Assembly: GCF_048773025.1 (NCBI RefSeq)
Contig: NC_133555.1
Span: 55,313,206-55,377,205, forward strand
Direction of reading: 5' to 3'
DNA from: Camelus bactrianus
Taxonomy: Eukaryota > Chordata > Mammalia > Artiodactyla > Camelidae
Length of the DNA: 64,000 bases
Below are positions 48,340-61,593 of this stretch, one piece after another. A program made the translations under genes and the position numbers. Below the pieces are notes generated by a model. It was not told where the DNA came from. It did no database searches and saw only the letters and a program-made list of their open reading frames with translations. Position 1 is the first letter of the stretch; each line of letters starts with the position of its first letter.

Positions 48340-50828
48340 CGGGTTGCAGGAGACACTTTTTCTCTGCTTTCTAAGTCTGTTTCCTAGTGCCAGTTTAAAG
48401 TTCCTGCAGTTTTCACTGTAAAACCGAGTTGGAGCTAGTACCTCCCCATATATATGTATGGAATGGAGTTTGCAACTGAAAAGAAACTATGTGTTACCAG
48501 CAAGCTAGTTGAAGGACGGCTTTCACACACACTTATCCCTCAGAACTGAGCAATTGTTGAGACGTTCGTTCATCTATCACCAAGGGAACGGGTTGCAGGA
48601 GAAAATTTTTCTCTGCTTTCTCAGTCTGTTTCTTAGTGCCGGTTTGATGTTCCTGCAGTTTTCCCTGTAAAACCGGTTTGGAGCTTGTACCTCCCCATAT
48701 ATATGTATGGAATGGAGTTTGCAACTGAAAAGAAACTTTGTGTTCCCTACAAGCAAGTTGAAAGACGGCTTTCACACACACTTATCTCTCAGAACTGAGC
48801 AAGTGGAGAGACGTTCGTTCATCTAGCACCAAGGGAACGAGTGGCAGGAGACACTTTTTCTCTGCTTTCTCAGTCTGTTTCCTAGTGCCGGTTTGAAGTT
48901 CCTGCAGTTTTCACTGTAAAATCGAGTTGGAGCTAGTACCTCCCCATATATATGTATGGAATGGGGTTTGCAACTGAAAAGAATCTTTGTGTTCCCAACA
49001 AGCTAGGTGAAGTACGGCTTTCACACACACTTATCTCTCAGAACTGAGCAAGTGAAGAGACGTTCGTTCATCTAGCACCAAGGGAACGGGTTGCAGGAGA
49101 CACTTTTTCTCTGCTTTCTCAGTCTGTTTCCTAGTGCCGGTTTGAAGTTCCTGCAGTTTTCACTGTAAAACCGAGTTGGAGCTTGTACCTCCCCATATAT
49201 ATGTATGCAATGGAGTTTGCAACTGAAAAGAAACTTTGTGTTCCCAACAAGCTAGTTGAATTCGGCTTTCACACACACTTATCTCTCAGAACTGAGCAAG
49301 TGGAGAGACGTTCGTTCATCTAGCACCAAGGGAACGGGTTGCAGGGGACACATTTTCTCTGCTTTCTCAGTCTCTTTCCTAGTGCCGGTTTGAAGTTCCT
49401 GCAGTTTACACTGTAAAACCGAGTTGGAGCTTGTACCACCCCATATATATTTATGGATTGGAGTTTGCAACTGAAAAGATACTTTGTGTTCCCAACAAGC
49501 TAGGTGAAGGACGGCTTTCACACACACTTATCTCTCGGAACTGAGCAAGTGGAGAGACTTTCGTTCATCTAGCACCAAGGGAACGGGTTGCAGGAGACAC
49601 TTTTTCTCTGCTTTCTCAGTCTGTTTCCTAGTGCCGGTTTGAAGTTCCTGCAGTTTTCACTTTAAAACCGAGTTGGAGCTTGTACCTCCCCATATATATG
49701 TATGGAATGGAGTTTGCATCTGAAAAGAAACTTGGTGTTCCCAACAAGCTAGGTGAAGGACGGCTTTCACACACACATATCTCTCAGAACTGAGCAAGTG
49801 GAGAGACGTTCATTCATCTAGCACCAAGGGAACGGGTGGCAGGTGACACTTTTTCTCAGCTTTCTCAGTCTGTTTCCTAGTGCCAGTTAGAAGTTCCTGC
49901 AGTTTTCACTGTAAAACTGTGTTGGAGCTTGTACCTCCCCATATATACGAATGGAATGGAGTTTGCAACTGAAAAGAAACTTTGTGTTCCCAACAAGCTA
50001 GTTGAAGGACGGCTTTCACACACACATATCTCTCAGAACTGAGCAAGTGGAGAGACGTTCGCTCATCTAGCACCAAGGGAACGGGTTGCAGGAGACACTT
50101 TTTCTCTGCTTTCTAAGTCTGTTTCCTAGTGCCAGTTTAAAGTTCCTGCAGTTTTCCCTGTAAAACCGGGTTGGAGCTTGTACCACCCCATATATATGTA
50201 TGGAATGGAGTTTGCAACTGAAAAGAAACTTTGTGTTCCCAACAAGCAAGGTGAAGGACGTCTTTCACACACACTAATCTCTCAGAACTGAGCAAGTGGA
50301 GAGACTTTCGTTCATCTAGCACCGGGGGAACTGGTTGCAGGAGACACTTTTTCTCTGCTTTCTCAGTCTGTTTCCTAGTGCCGGTTTGAAGTTCCTGCAG
50401 TTTTCACTTTAAAACCGAGTTGGAGCTTGTACTTCCCCATATATATGTATGGAATGGAGTTTGCATCTGAAAAGAAACTTGGTGTTCCCAACAAGCTAGG
50501 TGAAGGACGGCTTTCACACACACATATCTCTCAGAACTGAGCAGGTGGAGAGACGTTCATTCATCTAGCAACAAGGGAACGGGTGGCAGGTGACACTTTT
50601 TCTCAGCTTTCTCAGTCTGTTTCCTAGTGCCAGTTAGAAGTTCCTGCAGTTTTCACTGTAAAACTGTGTTGGAGCTTGTACCTCCCCATATATATGAATG
50701 GAATGGAGTTTGCAACTGAAAAGAAACTTTGTGTTCCCAACAAGCTAGTTGAAGGACGGCTTTCACACACACTTTTCTCTCAGAACTGAGCAAGTGGAGA
50801 GACGTTCGCTCATCTAGCACCAAGGGAA
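48340..50828. repeat. 10-monomer HOR, first series, copy 2
   Basis: Second member of every marker pair listed for copy 1. The nested 747-bp trimer is repeated once more at its right end: GACGTTCGCTC near 50,053 and 50,800, and CCGGGGGAACTGG near 50,322 and 51,069, so the trimer is spreading within the HOR. Confidence 0.87.
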
Positions 50829-51540
50829 CGGGTTGCAGGAGACATTTTTTCTCTGCTTTCTAAGTCTGTTTCCTAGTGCCAGTTTAAAGTTCCTGCAGTT
50901 TTCCCTGTAAAACCGGGTTGGAGCTTGTACCTCCCCATATATATGTATGGAATGGAGTTTGCAACTGAAAAGTAACTTTGTGTTCCCAACAAGCAAGGTG
51001 AAGGACGGCTTTCACACACACTAATCTCTCAGAACTGAGCAAGTGGAGAGACTTTCGTTCATCTAGCACCGGGGGAACTGGTTGCAGGAGGCACTTTTTC
51101 TCTGCTTTCTCAGTCTGTTTCCTAGTGCCGGTTTGAAGTTCCTGCAGTTTTCACTGTAAAACCGTGTTGGAGCTTCTACCTCCCCATATATATGTATGGA
51201 ATGGAGTTTGCATCTGAAAAGAAACTTTGTGTTCCCAACAATCTAGGTGAAGGACGGCTTTCACACACACATTTCTCTCAGAACTGAGCATGTGGAGAGA
51301 CGTTCGTTCATCTAGCACCAAGGGAACGGTTTGCAGGAGACAAATTTTCCCTGCTTTCTCATTCTGTTTCCTAGTGCCGGTTTGAAGTTCCTGCAGTTTT
51401 CACACTAAAACCGAGTTGGAGCTAGAACCTCACCATATATATGTATGGAATGGAGTTTGCAACTGAAAAGAAACTTTGTGTTCCCAACAAGCTAGGTGAA
51501 GGACGGCTTTCACACACACTTATCTCTCGGAACTGAGCAA
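50829..51540. repeat. End of the trimer repeat and linking monomers
   Basis: About three monomers: the last trimer echo (CCGGGGGAACTGG near 51,069), one unit with CACACATTTCTCTC near 51,265, and one with TTTTCACACTAAAACC near 51,400 and CTAGAACCTCACC near 51,422. No wider match seen. Confidence 0.65.
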
Positions 51541-53530
51541 GTGGAGAGACTTTCGTTCATCTAGCACCAAGGGAAAGGTTTGCAGGAGACACATATTCTC
51601 TGCTTTCTCAGTCTGTTTCCTAGTGCCGGTTTGAAGTTCCTGCAGTTTTCACTGTAAAACCGAGTTGGAGCTTGTACCTCCCCATATATATGTATGGAAT
51701 GGAGTTTGCAACTGAAAAGAAACTTTGTGTTCCCAATAAGCTAGGTGAAGGACGGTATTCCCTCACACACATCTCTCAGAACTGAGCAATTGGAGAGACG
51801 TTCGTTCATCTAGCACCAAGTGAACGCGTTGCAGGAGACACTATTTCTCTGCTTTCACATTCTGTTTCCTAGTGCCGGTTTGATGTTCCTGCAGTTTTCA
51901 CCGTAAAACAGAGTTGGAGCTTGTACCTCCCCGTATATATATATGGAATGGAGTTTGCAACTGAAAAGAAACTTTGTGTTCCCAACAAGCTAGGTGAAGG
52001 ACGGCTTTCACACACACTTATCTCTCAGAACTGAGCAAGTGGAGAGACGTTCGTTCATCTAGCACCAAGGGAACGGTTTGCAGGAGACACTTTTTCTCTG
52101 CATTCTCAGTCTGTTTCCTAGTGCCGGTTTGAAGTTCATGCAGTTTTCACTGTCAAACAGAGTTGGAGCTTGTACCTACCCATATATATGTATGGAATGG
52201 AGTTTGCAACTGAAAATAAACTTTGTGTTCCCAACAAGCTAGGTGGAGGACGGCTTTCACACAGACTTATCTCTCAGAACTGAGCAAGTGGAGAGACGTT
52301 CGTTCATCTAGCACCAAGGGAACGGGTTGCAGGAGAAACTTTTTCTCTGCTTTCTCAGTCTGTTTCCTAGTGCCGGTTTGAAGTTCCTGCAGTTTTCATG
52401 GAAAACCGATTTGGAGCTATTACTTCCCCATATATATGTATGGAATGGAGTTTGCAACTGAAAAGAAACTTTGTGTTCCCAACAAGCTAGGTGAAGGACG
52501 GCTTTCACACACACTTTTCTCTCACAACTGAGCAAGTGGAGAGACGTTCGTTCATCTAGCACCAAGGGAACGGGTTGCAGGCGACACATTTTCTCTGCTT
52601 TCTCAGTCTGTTTCCTAGTGCCGGATTGAAGTTCCTGCAATTTTCACTGTAAAACCGAGTTGGAGCTTGTACCTCCCCTTATATATGTATGGAATGGAGT
52701 ATGCAACTGAAAAGAAACTTTGTGTTCATAACAAGCTAGGTGAAGGACGGCTTTCACACACACTTATCTCTCAGAACTGAGCAAGTGGAGAGACGTTCGT
52801 TCATCTAGCACCAAGGGAACGGGTTGCAGGAGAAACTTTTTCTCTGCTTTCTAAGTCTGTTTCCTAGTGCCAGTTTAAAGTTCCTGCAGTTTTCACTGTA
52901 AAACCGAGTTGGAGCTAGTACCTCCCCATATATATGTATGGAATGGAGTTTGCAACTGAAAAGAAACTTTGTGTTCCCAGCAAGCTAGGTGAAGGACGGC
53001 TTTCACACACACTTATCCCTCAGAACTGAGCAATTGTTGAGACGTTCGTTCATCTATCACCAAGGGAACGGGTTGCAGGAGAAAATTTTTCTCTGCTTTC
53101 TCAGTCTGTTTCTTAGTGCCGGTTTGAAGTTCCTGCAGTTTTCCCTGTAAAACCGGGTTGGAGCTTGTACCTCCCCATATATATGTATGGAATGGAGTTT
53201 GCAACTGAAAAGAATCTTTGTGTTCCCAACAAGCTAGTTGAATTCGGCTTTCACACACACTTATCTCTCAGAACTGAGGAAGTGGAGAGACGTTCGTTCA
53301 TCTAGCACCAAGGGAACGGGTTGCAGGGGACACATTTTCTCTGCTTTCTCAGTCTGTTTCCTAGTGCCGGTTTGAAGTTCCTGCAGTTTACACTGTAAAA
53401 CCGAGTTGGAGCTTGTACCTACCCATATATATATATGGAATGGAGTTTGCTACTGAAAAGATACTTTGTGTTCCCAACAAGCTAGGTGAAGGACGGCTTT
53501 CACACACACTTATCTCTCAGAACTGAGCAA
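51541..53530. repeat. 8-monomer HOR, copy 1 (1,990 bp)
   Basis: Markers recur 1,990 bp downstream: GGGAAAGGTTTGC (51,571/53,561), ACGGTATTC (about 51,753/53,743), TGAACGCGTT (51,821/53,811), CCCGTATATATATATGG (about 51,931/53,921), CATGCAGTTTTCACTGTC (about 52,138/54,128), TTTTCATGGAAAAC (about 52,393/54,383) and GCAGGCGACAC (about 52,577/54,567). The CATGGAAAAC slot is one base short. The copy also contains a GAGCAATTGTTGAGACG monomer (about 53,026) shared with the 10-mer series. Confidence 0.86.
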
Positions 53531-54640
53531 GTGGAGAGACTTTCATTCATCTAGCACCAAGGGAAAGGTTTGCAGGAGACACATATTCTCTGCTTTCTCA
53601 GTCTGTTTCCTAGTGCCGGTTTGAAGTTCCTGCAGTTTTCACTGTAAAACCGAGTTGGAGCTTGTACCTCCCCATATATATGTATGGAATGGAGTTTGCA
53701 ACTGAAAAGAAACTTTGTGTTCCCAATAAGCTAGGTGAAGGACGGTATTCACTCACACACATCTCTCAGAACTGAGCAAGTGGAGAGACGTTCGTTCATC
53801 TAGCACCAAGTGAACGCGTTGCAGGAGACACTATTTCTCTGCTTTCACATTCTGTTTCCTAGTGCCGGTTTGAAGTTCCTGCAGTTTTCACCGTAAAACA
53901 GAGTTGGAGCTTGTACCTCCCCGTATATATATATGGAATGGAGTTTGCAACTGAAAAGAAACTTTGTGTTCCCAACAAGCTAGGTGAAGGACGGCTTTCA
54001 CACACACTTATCTCTCAGAACTGAGCAAGTGGAGAGACGTTCGTTCATCTAGCACCAAGGGAACTGTTTGCAGGAGACACTTTTTCTCTGCATTCTCAGT
54101 CTGTTTCCTAGTGCCGGTTTGAAGTTCATGCAGTTTTCACTGTCAAACAGATTTGGAGCTTGTACCTACCCATATATATGTATGGAATGGAGTTTGCAAC
54201 TGAAAATAAACTTTGTGTTCCCAAGAAGCTAGGTGGAGGACGGCTTTCACACAGACTTATCTCTCAGAACTGAGCAAGTGGAGAGACGTTCGTTCATCTA
54301 GCACCAAGGGAACGGGTTGCAGGAGAAACTTTTTCTCTGCTTTCTCAGTCTGTTTCCTAGTGCCGGTTTGAAGTTCCTGCAGTTTTCATGGAAAACTGAT
54401 TTGGAGCTATTACTTCCCCATATATATGTATGGAATGGAGTTTGCAACTGAAAAGAAACTTTGTGTTCCCAACAAGCTAGGTGAAGGACGGCTTTCACAC
54501 ACACTTTTCTCTCACAACTGAGCAAGTGGAGAGACGTTCGTTCATCTAGCACCAAGGGAACGGGTTGCAGGCGACACATTTTCTCTGCTTTCTCAGTCTG
54601 TTTCCTAGTGCCGGTTTGAAGTTCCTGCAGTTTTCACTGT
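53531..54640. repeat. 8-monomer HOR, copy 2 (4.5 monomers retained)
   Basis: Matches 51,541-52,650 at an offset of 1,990 bp, then departs near 54,614 (CCGGTTTG against CCGGATTG in copy 1). The slots after that point are replaced by different monomers. Confidence 0.83.
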
Positions 54641-55478
54641 AAAACCGAGTTGGAGCTAGTACCTCCCCATATATATGTATCGAATGGAGTTTGCAACTGA
54701 AAAGAAACTTTGTGTTCCCAACAAGCAAGGTGAAGGACGGCTTTCACACACACTAATCTCTCAGAACTGAGCAAGTGGAGAGACGTTCGTTCATCTAGCA
54801 CCAAGGGAACGGGTTGCAGGAGACACTTTTTCTCTGCTTTCTCAGTCTGTTTCCTAGTGCCGGTTTGAAGTTCCTGCAGTTCTCACTGTAAAATCGAGTT
54901 GGAGCTAGTACCTCCCCATATATATGTATGGAATGGAGTTTGCAACTGAAAAGAAACTTTGTGTTCCCAACAAGCTAGGTGAAGGACGGCTTTCACACAC
55001 ACTAACCTCTCAGAACTGAGCAAGTGGAGAGACGTTCGTTCATCTAGCACCAAGGGAACGGGTTGCAGGAGACACTTTTTCTCTGCTTTCTCAGTCTGTT
55101 TCCTAGTGCCGGTTTGAAGTTCCTGCAGTTTTCACTGTAAAATCGAGTTGGAGCTAGTACCTCCCCATATATATGTATGGAATGGAGTTTGCAACTGAAA
55201 AGAAACTTTGTGTTCCCAACAAGCTAGGTGAAGGACGGCTTTCACAGACACTTATCTCTCAGAACTGAGCAAGTGAAGAGACCTTCGTTCATCTAGCACC
55301 AAGGGAACGGGTTGCAGGAGACACTTTTTCTCTGCTTTCTCAGTCTGTTTCCTAGTGCCGGTTTGAAGTTCCTGCAGTTTTCACTGTAAAACCGAGTTGG
55401 AGCTTGTACCTACCCATATATATGTATGGAATGGAGTTTGCAACTGAAAAGAAACTTTGTGTTCCCAACAAGCTAGTT
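54641..55478. repeat. Linking monomers with a near-identical adjacent pair
   Basis: Two consecutive monomers, starting at about 54,740 and 54,989, share GTAAAATCGAG, AGCTAGTACC and CACACTAA(T/C)CTCTC and differ at only a few bases, indicating a single-unit duplication. The following monomer carries GTGAAGAGACCTTCG (about 55,271), a marker that recurs at about 60,746, 61,990 and 63,980. Confidence 0.75.
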
Positions 55479-57966
55479 GAATTCGGCTTTCACACACATT
55501 TATCTCTCAGAACTGAGCAAGTGGAGAGACGTTCGTTCATCTAGCACCAAGGGAACGGGTTGCAGGGGACACATTTTCTCTGCTTTCTCAGTCTGTTTCC
55601 TAGTGCCGGTTTGAAGTTCCTGCAGTTTACACTGTAAAACCGAGTTGGAGCTTGTACCTCCCCATATATATTTATGGAATGGAGTTTGCAACTGAAAAGA
55701 AACTTTGTGTTCCCAACAAGCTAGGTGAAGGACGGCTTTCACACACACTTATCTCTCACAACTGAGCAAGTAGAGAGACGTTCGTTCATCTAGCACCAAG
55801 GGAACGGGTTGCAGGCGCCACTTTTTCTCTGCTTTCTCAGTCTGTTTCCTAGTGCCGGTTTGAAGTTCCTGCAGTTTTCACTGTAAAACCGAGTTGGAGC
55901 TAGTACCTCCCCATATATATGTATGGAATGGAGTTTGCAACTGAAAAGAAACTTTGTGTTCTCAACAAGCTAGTTGAAGGACGGCTTTCACACACATTTA
56001 TCTCTCGGAACTGAGCAAGTGGAGAGACGTTCGTTCATCTAGCACCAAGGGAACGGGTTGCAGGAGACACTTTTTCTCTTCTTTCTCATTCTGTTTCCTA
56101 GTGCCGGTTTGAAGTTCCTGCAGTTTTCACTGTAAAACCGAGTTGGAGCTTGTACCTCCCCAGATATATGTATGGAATGGAGTTTGCAACTGAAAAGAAA
56201 CTTTGTGTTCCCAACAACCAAGGTGAAGGACGGCTTTCACACACATATATCTCTCGGAACTGAGCAAGTGGAGAGACGTTCGTTCATCTAGCACTGGGGT
56301 AACGGGTTGCAGGAGACACTTTTTCTCTGCTTTCTCAGTCTGTTTCCTAGTGCCGGTTTGATGTTCCTGCAGTTTTCACTGTAAAACCGTTTTGGAGCTC
56401 GTACCTCCCCATATATATGTATGGAATGGAGTTTGCAACTGAAAAGAAACTTTGTGTTCCCAACACGCTAGGTGAAGTACGGCTTTCACACACACTTATC
56501 TCTCAGAACTGAGCAAGTGGAGAGACGTTCGTTCATCTAGCACCAAGGGAACGGGTTGCAGGAGACACATTTTCTCTGCTTTCTCAGTCTGTTTCCTAGT
56601 GCCGGTTTGAAGTTCCTGCAGTTTTCACTGTAAAACCGAGTTGGAGCTTGTACCTCCCCATATATATTTATGGAATGGAGTTTGCTACTGAAAAGATACT
56701 TTGTTTTCCCAACAAGCTAGGTGAAGGACGGCTTTCACACACACTTATCTCTCGGAACTGAGCAAGTGGAGAGACTTTCGTTCATCTAGCACCAAGGGAA
56801 AGGTTTGCAGGAGACACATATTCTCTGCTTTCTCAATCTGTTTCCTAGTGCCGGTTTGAAGTTCCTGCACTTTTCACTGTAAAACCGAGTTGGAGCTTGT
56901 ACCTCCCCATATATATGTATGGAATGGAGTTTGCAACTGAAAAGAAACTTTGTGTTCCCAATAAGCTAGGTGAAGGACGGTATTCACTCACACACATCTC
57001 TCAGAACTGAGCCAGTGGAGAGACGTTCGTTCATCTAGCACCAAGTGAACGCGTTGCAGGAGACACTATTTCTCTGCTTTCACATTTTGTTACCTAGTGC
57101 CGGTTTGAAGTTCCTGCAGTTTTCACCGTAAAACAGAGTTGGAGCTTGTACCTCCCCGTATATATATATGGAATGGAGTTTGCAACTGAAAAGAAACTTT
57201 GTGTTCCCAACAAGCTAGGTGAAGGACGGCTTTCACACACACTTATCTCTCAGAACTGAGCAAGTGGAGAGACGTTCGTTCATCTAGCACCAAGGGAACG
57301 GGTTGCAGGAGACACTTTTTCTCTGCATTCTCAGTCTGTTTCCTAGTGCCGGTTTGAAGTTCATGCAGTTTTCACTGTCAAACAGAGTTGGAGCTTGTAC
57401 CTACCCATATATATGTATGGAATGGAGTTTGCAACTGAAAATAAACTTTGTGTTCCCAACAAGCTAGGTGAAGGACGGCTTTCACACACACTTATCTCTC
57501 AGAACTGAGCAATTGGAGAGACGTTCGTTCATCTAGCACCAAGGGAACGGGTTGCAGGAGAAACTTTTTCTCTGATTTCTCAGTCTGTTTCCTAGTGCCG
57601 GTTTGAAGTTCCTGTAGTTTTCATGGAAAACCGATTTGGAGCTATTACTTCCCCATATATATGTATGGAATGGAGTTTGCAACTGAAAAGAAACTTTGTG
57701 TTCCCAACAAGCTAGGTGAAGGACGGCTTTCACACACACTTATCTCTCACAACTGAGCAAGTGGAGAGACGTTCGTTCATCTAGCACCAAGGGAATGGGT
57801 TGCAGGCGACACTTTTTCTCTGCTTTCTCAGTCTGTTTCCTAGTGCCGGTTTGAAGTTCCTGCAGTTTTCACTGTAAAACAGAGTTGGAGCTTGTACCTC
57901 CCCATATATATGTATGGAATGGAGTTTGCAACTGAAAAGAAACTTTGTGTTCCCAACAAGCTAGTT
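55479..57966. repeat. 10-monomer HOR, second series, copy 1 (2,488 bp)
   Basis: Runs from GAATTC at 55,479 to GAATTC at 57,967. Markers shared with the next copy at +2,488 bp: GCAGGCGCCAC (about 55,811/58,299), CCCCAGATATATG (about 56,158/58,646), CACTGGGGTAACGGG (about 56,292/58,780), CCAACACGC (about 56,459/58,947), TGAACGCGTT (57,046/59,534) and GTTTTCATGGAAAACC (about 57,617/60,105). Several slots are the same as in the 8-mer at 51.5-54.6 kb, so this is an expanded relative. Confidence 0.9.
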
Positions 57967-60454
57967 GAATTCGGCTTTCACACACATTTATCTCTCAGAA
58001 CTGAGCAAGTGGAGAGACGTTCGTTCATCTAGCACCAAGGGAACGGGTTGCAGGGGACACATTTTCTCTGCTTTCTCAGTCTGTTTCCTAGTGCCGGTTT
58101 GAAGTTCCTGCAGTTTACACTGTAAAACCGAGTTGGAGCTTGTACCTCCCCATATATATTTATGGAATGGAGTTTGCAACTGAAAAGAAACTTTGTGTTC
58201 CCAACAAGCTAGGTGAAGGACGGCTTTCACACACACTTATCTCTCACAACTGAGCAAGTGGAGAGACGTTCGTTCATCTAGCACCAAGGGAACGGGTTGC
58301 AGGCGCCACTTTTTCTCTGCTTTCTCAGTCTGTTTCCTAGTGCCGGTTTGAAGTTCCTGCAGTTTTCACTGTAAAACCGAGTTGGAGCTAGTACCTCCCC
58401 ATATATATGTATGGAATGGAGTTTGCAACTGAAAAGAAACTTTGTGTTCTCAACAAGCTAGTTGAAGGACGGCTTTCACACACATTTATCTCTCGGAACT
58501 GAGCAAGTGGAGAGACGTTCGTTCATCTAGCACCAAGGGAATGGGTTGCAGGAGACACTTTTTCTCTTCTTTCTCATTCTGTTTCCTAGTGCCGGTTTGA
58601 AGTTCCTGCAGTTTTCACTGTAAAACCGAGTTGGAGCTTGTACCTCCCCAGATATATGTATGGAATGGAGTTTGCAACTGAAAAGAAACTTTGTGTTCCC
58701 AACAACCAAGGTGAAGGACGGCTTTCACACACAGATATCTCTCGGAACTGAGCAAGTGGAGAGACGTTCGTTCATCTAGCACTGGGGTAACGGGTTGCAG
58801 GAGACACTTTTTCTCTGCTTTCTCAGTCTGTTTCCTAGTGCCGGTTTGATGTTCCTGCAGTTTTCACTGTAAAACCGTTTTGGAGCTAGTACCTCCCCAT
58901 ATATATGTATGGAATGGAGTTTGCAACTGAAAAGAAACTTTGTGTTCCCAACACGCTAGGTGAAGTACGGCTTTCACACACACTTATCTCTCAGAACTGA
59001 GCAAGTGGAGAGACGTTCGTTCATCTAGCACCAAGGGAACGGGTTGCAGGAGACACATTTTCTCTGCTTTCTCAGTCTGTTTCCTAGTGCCGGTTTGAAG
59101 TTCCTGCAGTTTTCACTGTAAAACCGAGTTGGAGCTTGTACCTCCCCATATATATTTATGGAATGGAGTTTGCTACTGAAAAGATACTTTGTTTTCCCAA
59201 CAAGCTAGGTGAAGGACGGCTTTCACACACACTTATCTCTCGGAACTGAGCAAGTGGAGAGACTTTCGTTCATCTAGCACCAAGGGAAAGGTTTGCAGGA
59301 GACACATATTCTCTGCTTTCTCAATCTGTTTCCTAGTGCCGGTTTGAAGTTCCTGCACTTTTCACTGTAAAACCGAGTTGGAGCTTGTACCTCCCCATAT
59401 ATATGTATGGAATGGAGTTTGCAACTGAAAAGAAACTTTGTGTTCCCAATAAGCTAGGTGAAGGACGGTATTCACTCACACACATCTCTCAGAACTGAGC
59501 CAGTGGAGAGACGTTCGTTCATCTAGCACCAAGTGAACGCGTTGCAGGAGACACTATTTCTCTGCTTTCACATTTTGTTACCTAGTGCCGGTTTGAAGTT
59601 CCTGCAGTTTTCACCGTAAAACAGAGTTGGAGCTTGTACCTCCCCGTATATATATATGGAATGGAGTTTGCAACTGAAAAGAAACTTTGTGTTCCCAACA
59701 AGCTAGGTGAAGGACGGCTTTCACACACACTTATCTCTCAGAACTGAGCAAGTGGAGAGACGTTCGTTCATCTAGCACCAAGGGAACGGTTTGCAGGAGA
59801 CACTTTTTCTCTGCATTCTCAGTCTGTTTCCTAGTGCCGGTTTGAAGTTCATGCAGTTTTCACTGTCAAACAGAGTTGGAGCTTGTACCTACCCATATAT
59901 ATGTATGGAATGGAGTTTGCAACTGAAAATAAACTTTGTGTTCCCAACAAGCTAGGTGAAGGACGGCTTTCACACACACTTATCTCTCAGAACTGAGCAA
60001 TTGGAGAGACGTTCGTTCATCTAGCACCAAGGGAACGGGTTGCAGGAGAAACTTTTTCTCTGATTTCTCAGTCTGTTTCCTAGTGCCGGTTTGAAGTTCC
60101 TGTAGTTTTCATGGAAAACCGATTTGGAGCTATTACTTCCCCATATATATGTATGGAATGGAGTTTGCAACTGAAAAGAAACTTTGTGTTCCCAACAAGC
60201 TAGGTGAAGGACGGCTTTCACACACACTTATCTCTCACAACTGAGCAAGTGGAGAGACGTTCGTTCATCTAGCACCAAGGGAATGGGTTGCAGGCGACAC
60301 TTTTTCTCTGCTTTCTCAGTCTGTTTCCTAGTGCCGGTTTGAAGTTCCTGCACTTTTCACTGTAAAACAGAGTTGGAGCTTGTACCTCCCCATATATATG
60401 TATGGAATGGAGTTTGCAACTGAAAAGAAACTTTGTGTTCCCAACAAGCTAGTT
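57967..60454. repeat. 10-monomer HOR, second series, copy 2
   Basis: Second member of each marker pair; very few base differences from copy 1 are visible (for example CACACAGATATC near 58,730 against CACACATATATC near 56,242). This is among the most similar multi-kilobase pairs in the window, so it is probably one of the latest duplications. Confidence 0.9.
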
Positions 60455-61593
60455 GAAGGACGGCTTTCACACACACTTATCTCTCGGAACTGAACAAGTG
60501 GAGAGACTTTCGTTCATCTAGCACCAAGGGAACGGGTTGCAGGAGACACTTTTTCTCTGCTTTCTCAGTCTGTTTCCTAGTGCCGGTTTGAAGTTCCTGC
60601 AGTTTTCACTGTAAAATCGAGTTGGAGCTAGTACCTCCCCATATATATGTATGGAATGGAGTTTGCAACTGAAAAGAAACTTTGTGTTCCCAACAAGCTA
60701 GGTGAAGGACGGCTTTCACACACACTTATCTCTCAGAACTGAGCAAGTGAAGAGACCTTCGTTCATCTAGCACCAAGGGAACGGGTTGCAGGAGACACTT
60801 TTTCTCTGCTTTCTCAGTCTGTTTCCTAGTGCCGGTTTGAAGTTCCTGCAGTTTTCACTGTAAAACCGAGTTGGAGCTTGTACCTCCCCATATATATGTA
60901 TGGAATGGAGTTTGCAACTGAAAAGAAACTTTGTGTTCCCAACAAGCTAGTTGAATTCGGCTTTCACACACACTTATCTCTCAGAACTGAGCAAGTGGAG
61001 AGACGTTCGTTCATCTAGCACCAAGGGAACGGGTTGCAGGAGACACTTTTTCTCTGCTTTCTCAGTCTGTTTCCTAGTGCCGGTTTGAAGTTCCTGCAAT
61101 TTACACTGTAAAACCGAGTTGGAGATTGTACCTCCCCATATATATTTATGGAATGGAGTTTGCTACTGAAAAGATACTTTGTGTTCCCAACAAGCTAGGT
61201 GAAGGACGGCTTTCACACACACTTATCTCTCGGAACTGAGCAAGTGGAGAGACTTTCGTTCATCTAGCACCAAGGGAAAGGTTTGCAGGAGACACATATT
61301 CTCTGCTTTCTCAATCTGTTTCCTAGTGCCGGTTTGAAGTTCCTGCACTTTTCACTGTAAAACCGAGTTGGAGCTTGTACCTCCCCATATATATGTATGG
61401 AATGGAGTTTGCAACTGAAAAGAAACTTTGTGTTCCCAATAAGCTAGGTGAAGGACGGTATTCACTCACACACATCTCTCAGAACTGAGCAAGTGGAGAG
61501 ACGTTCGTTCATCTAGCACCAAGTGAACGCGTTGCAGGAGACACTATTTGTCTGCTTTCACATTCTGTTTCCTAGTGCCGGTTTGAAGTTCCT
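60350..61593. repeat. 5-monomer HOR nested in a 13-mer, copy 1 (1,244 bp)
   Basis: Markers repeated 1,244 bp downstream: CTGCACTTTTCACTG, GGAACTGAACAAG (about 60,487/61,731), GTGAAGAGACCTTCG (about 60,747/61,991), GAATTC (60,953/62,197), GGAGATTGTACC (about 61,121/62,365), GGGAAAGGTTTGC (about 61,273/62,517) and ACGGTATTC (about 61,455/62,699). Overlaps the last 100 bp of the preceding 10-mer. Confidence 0.87.
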
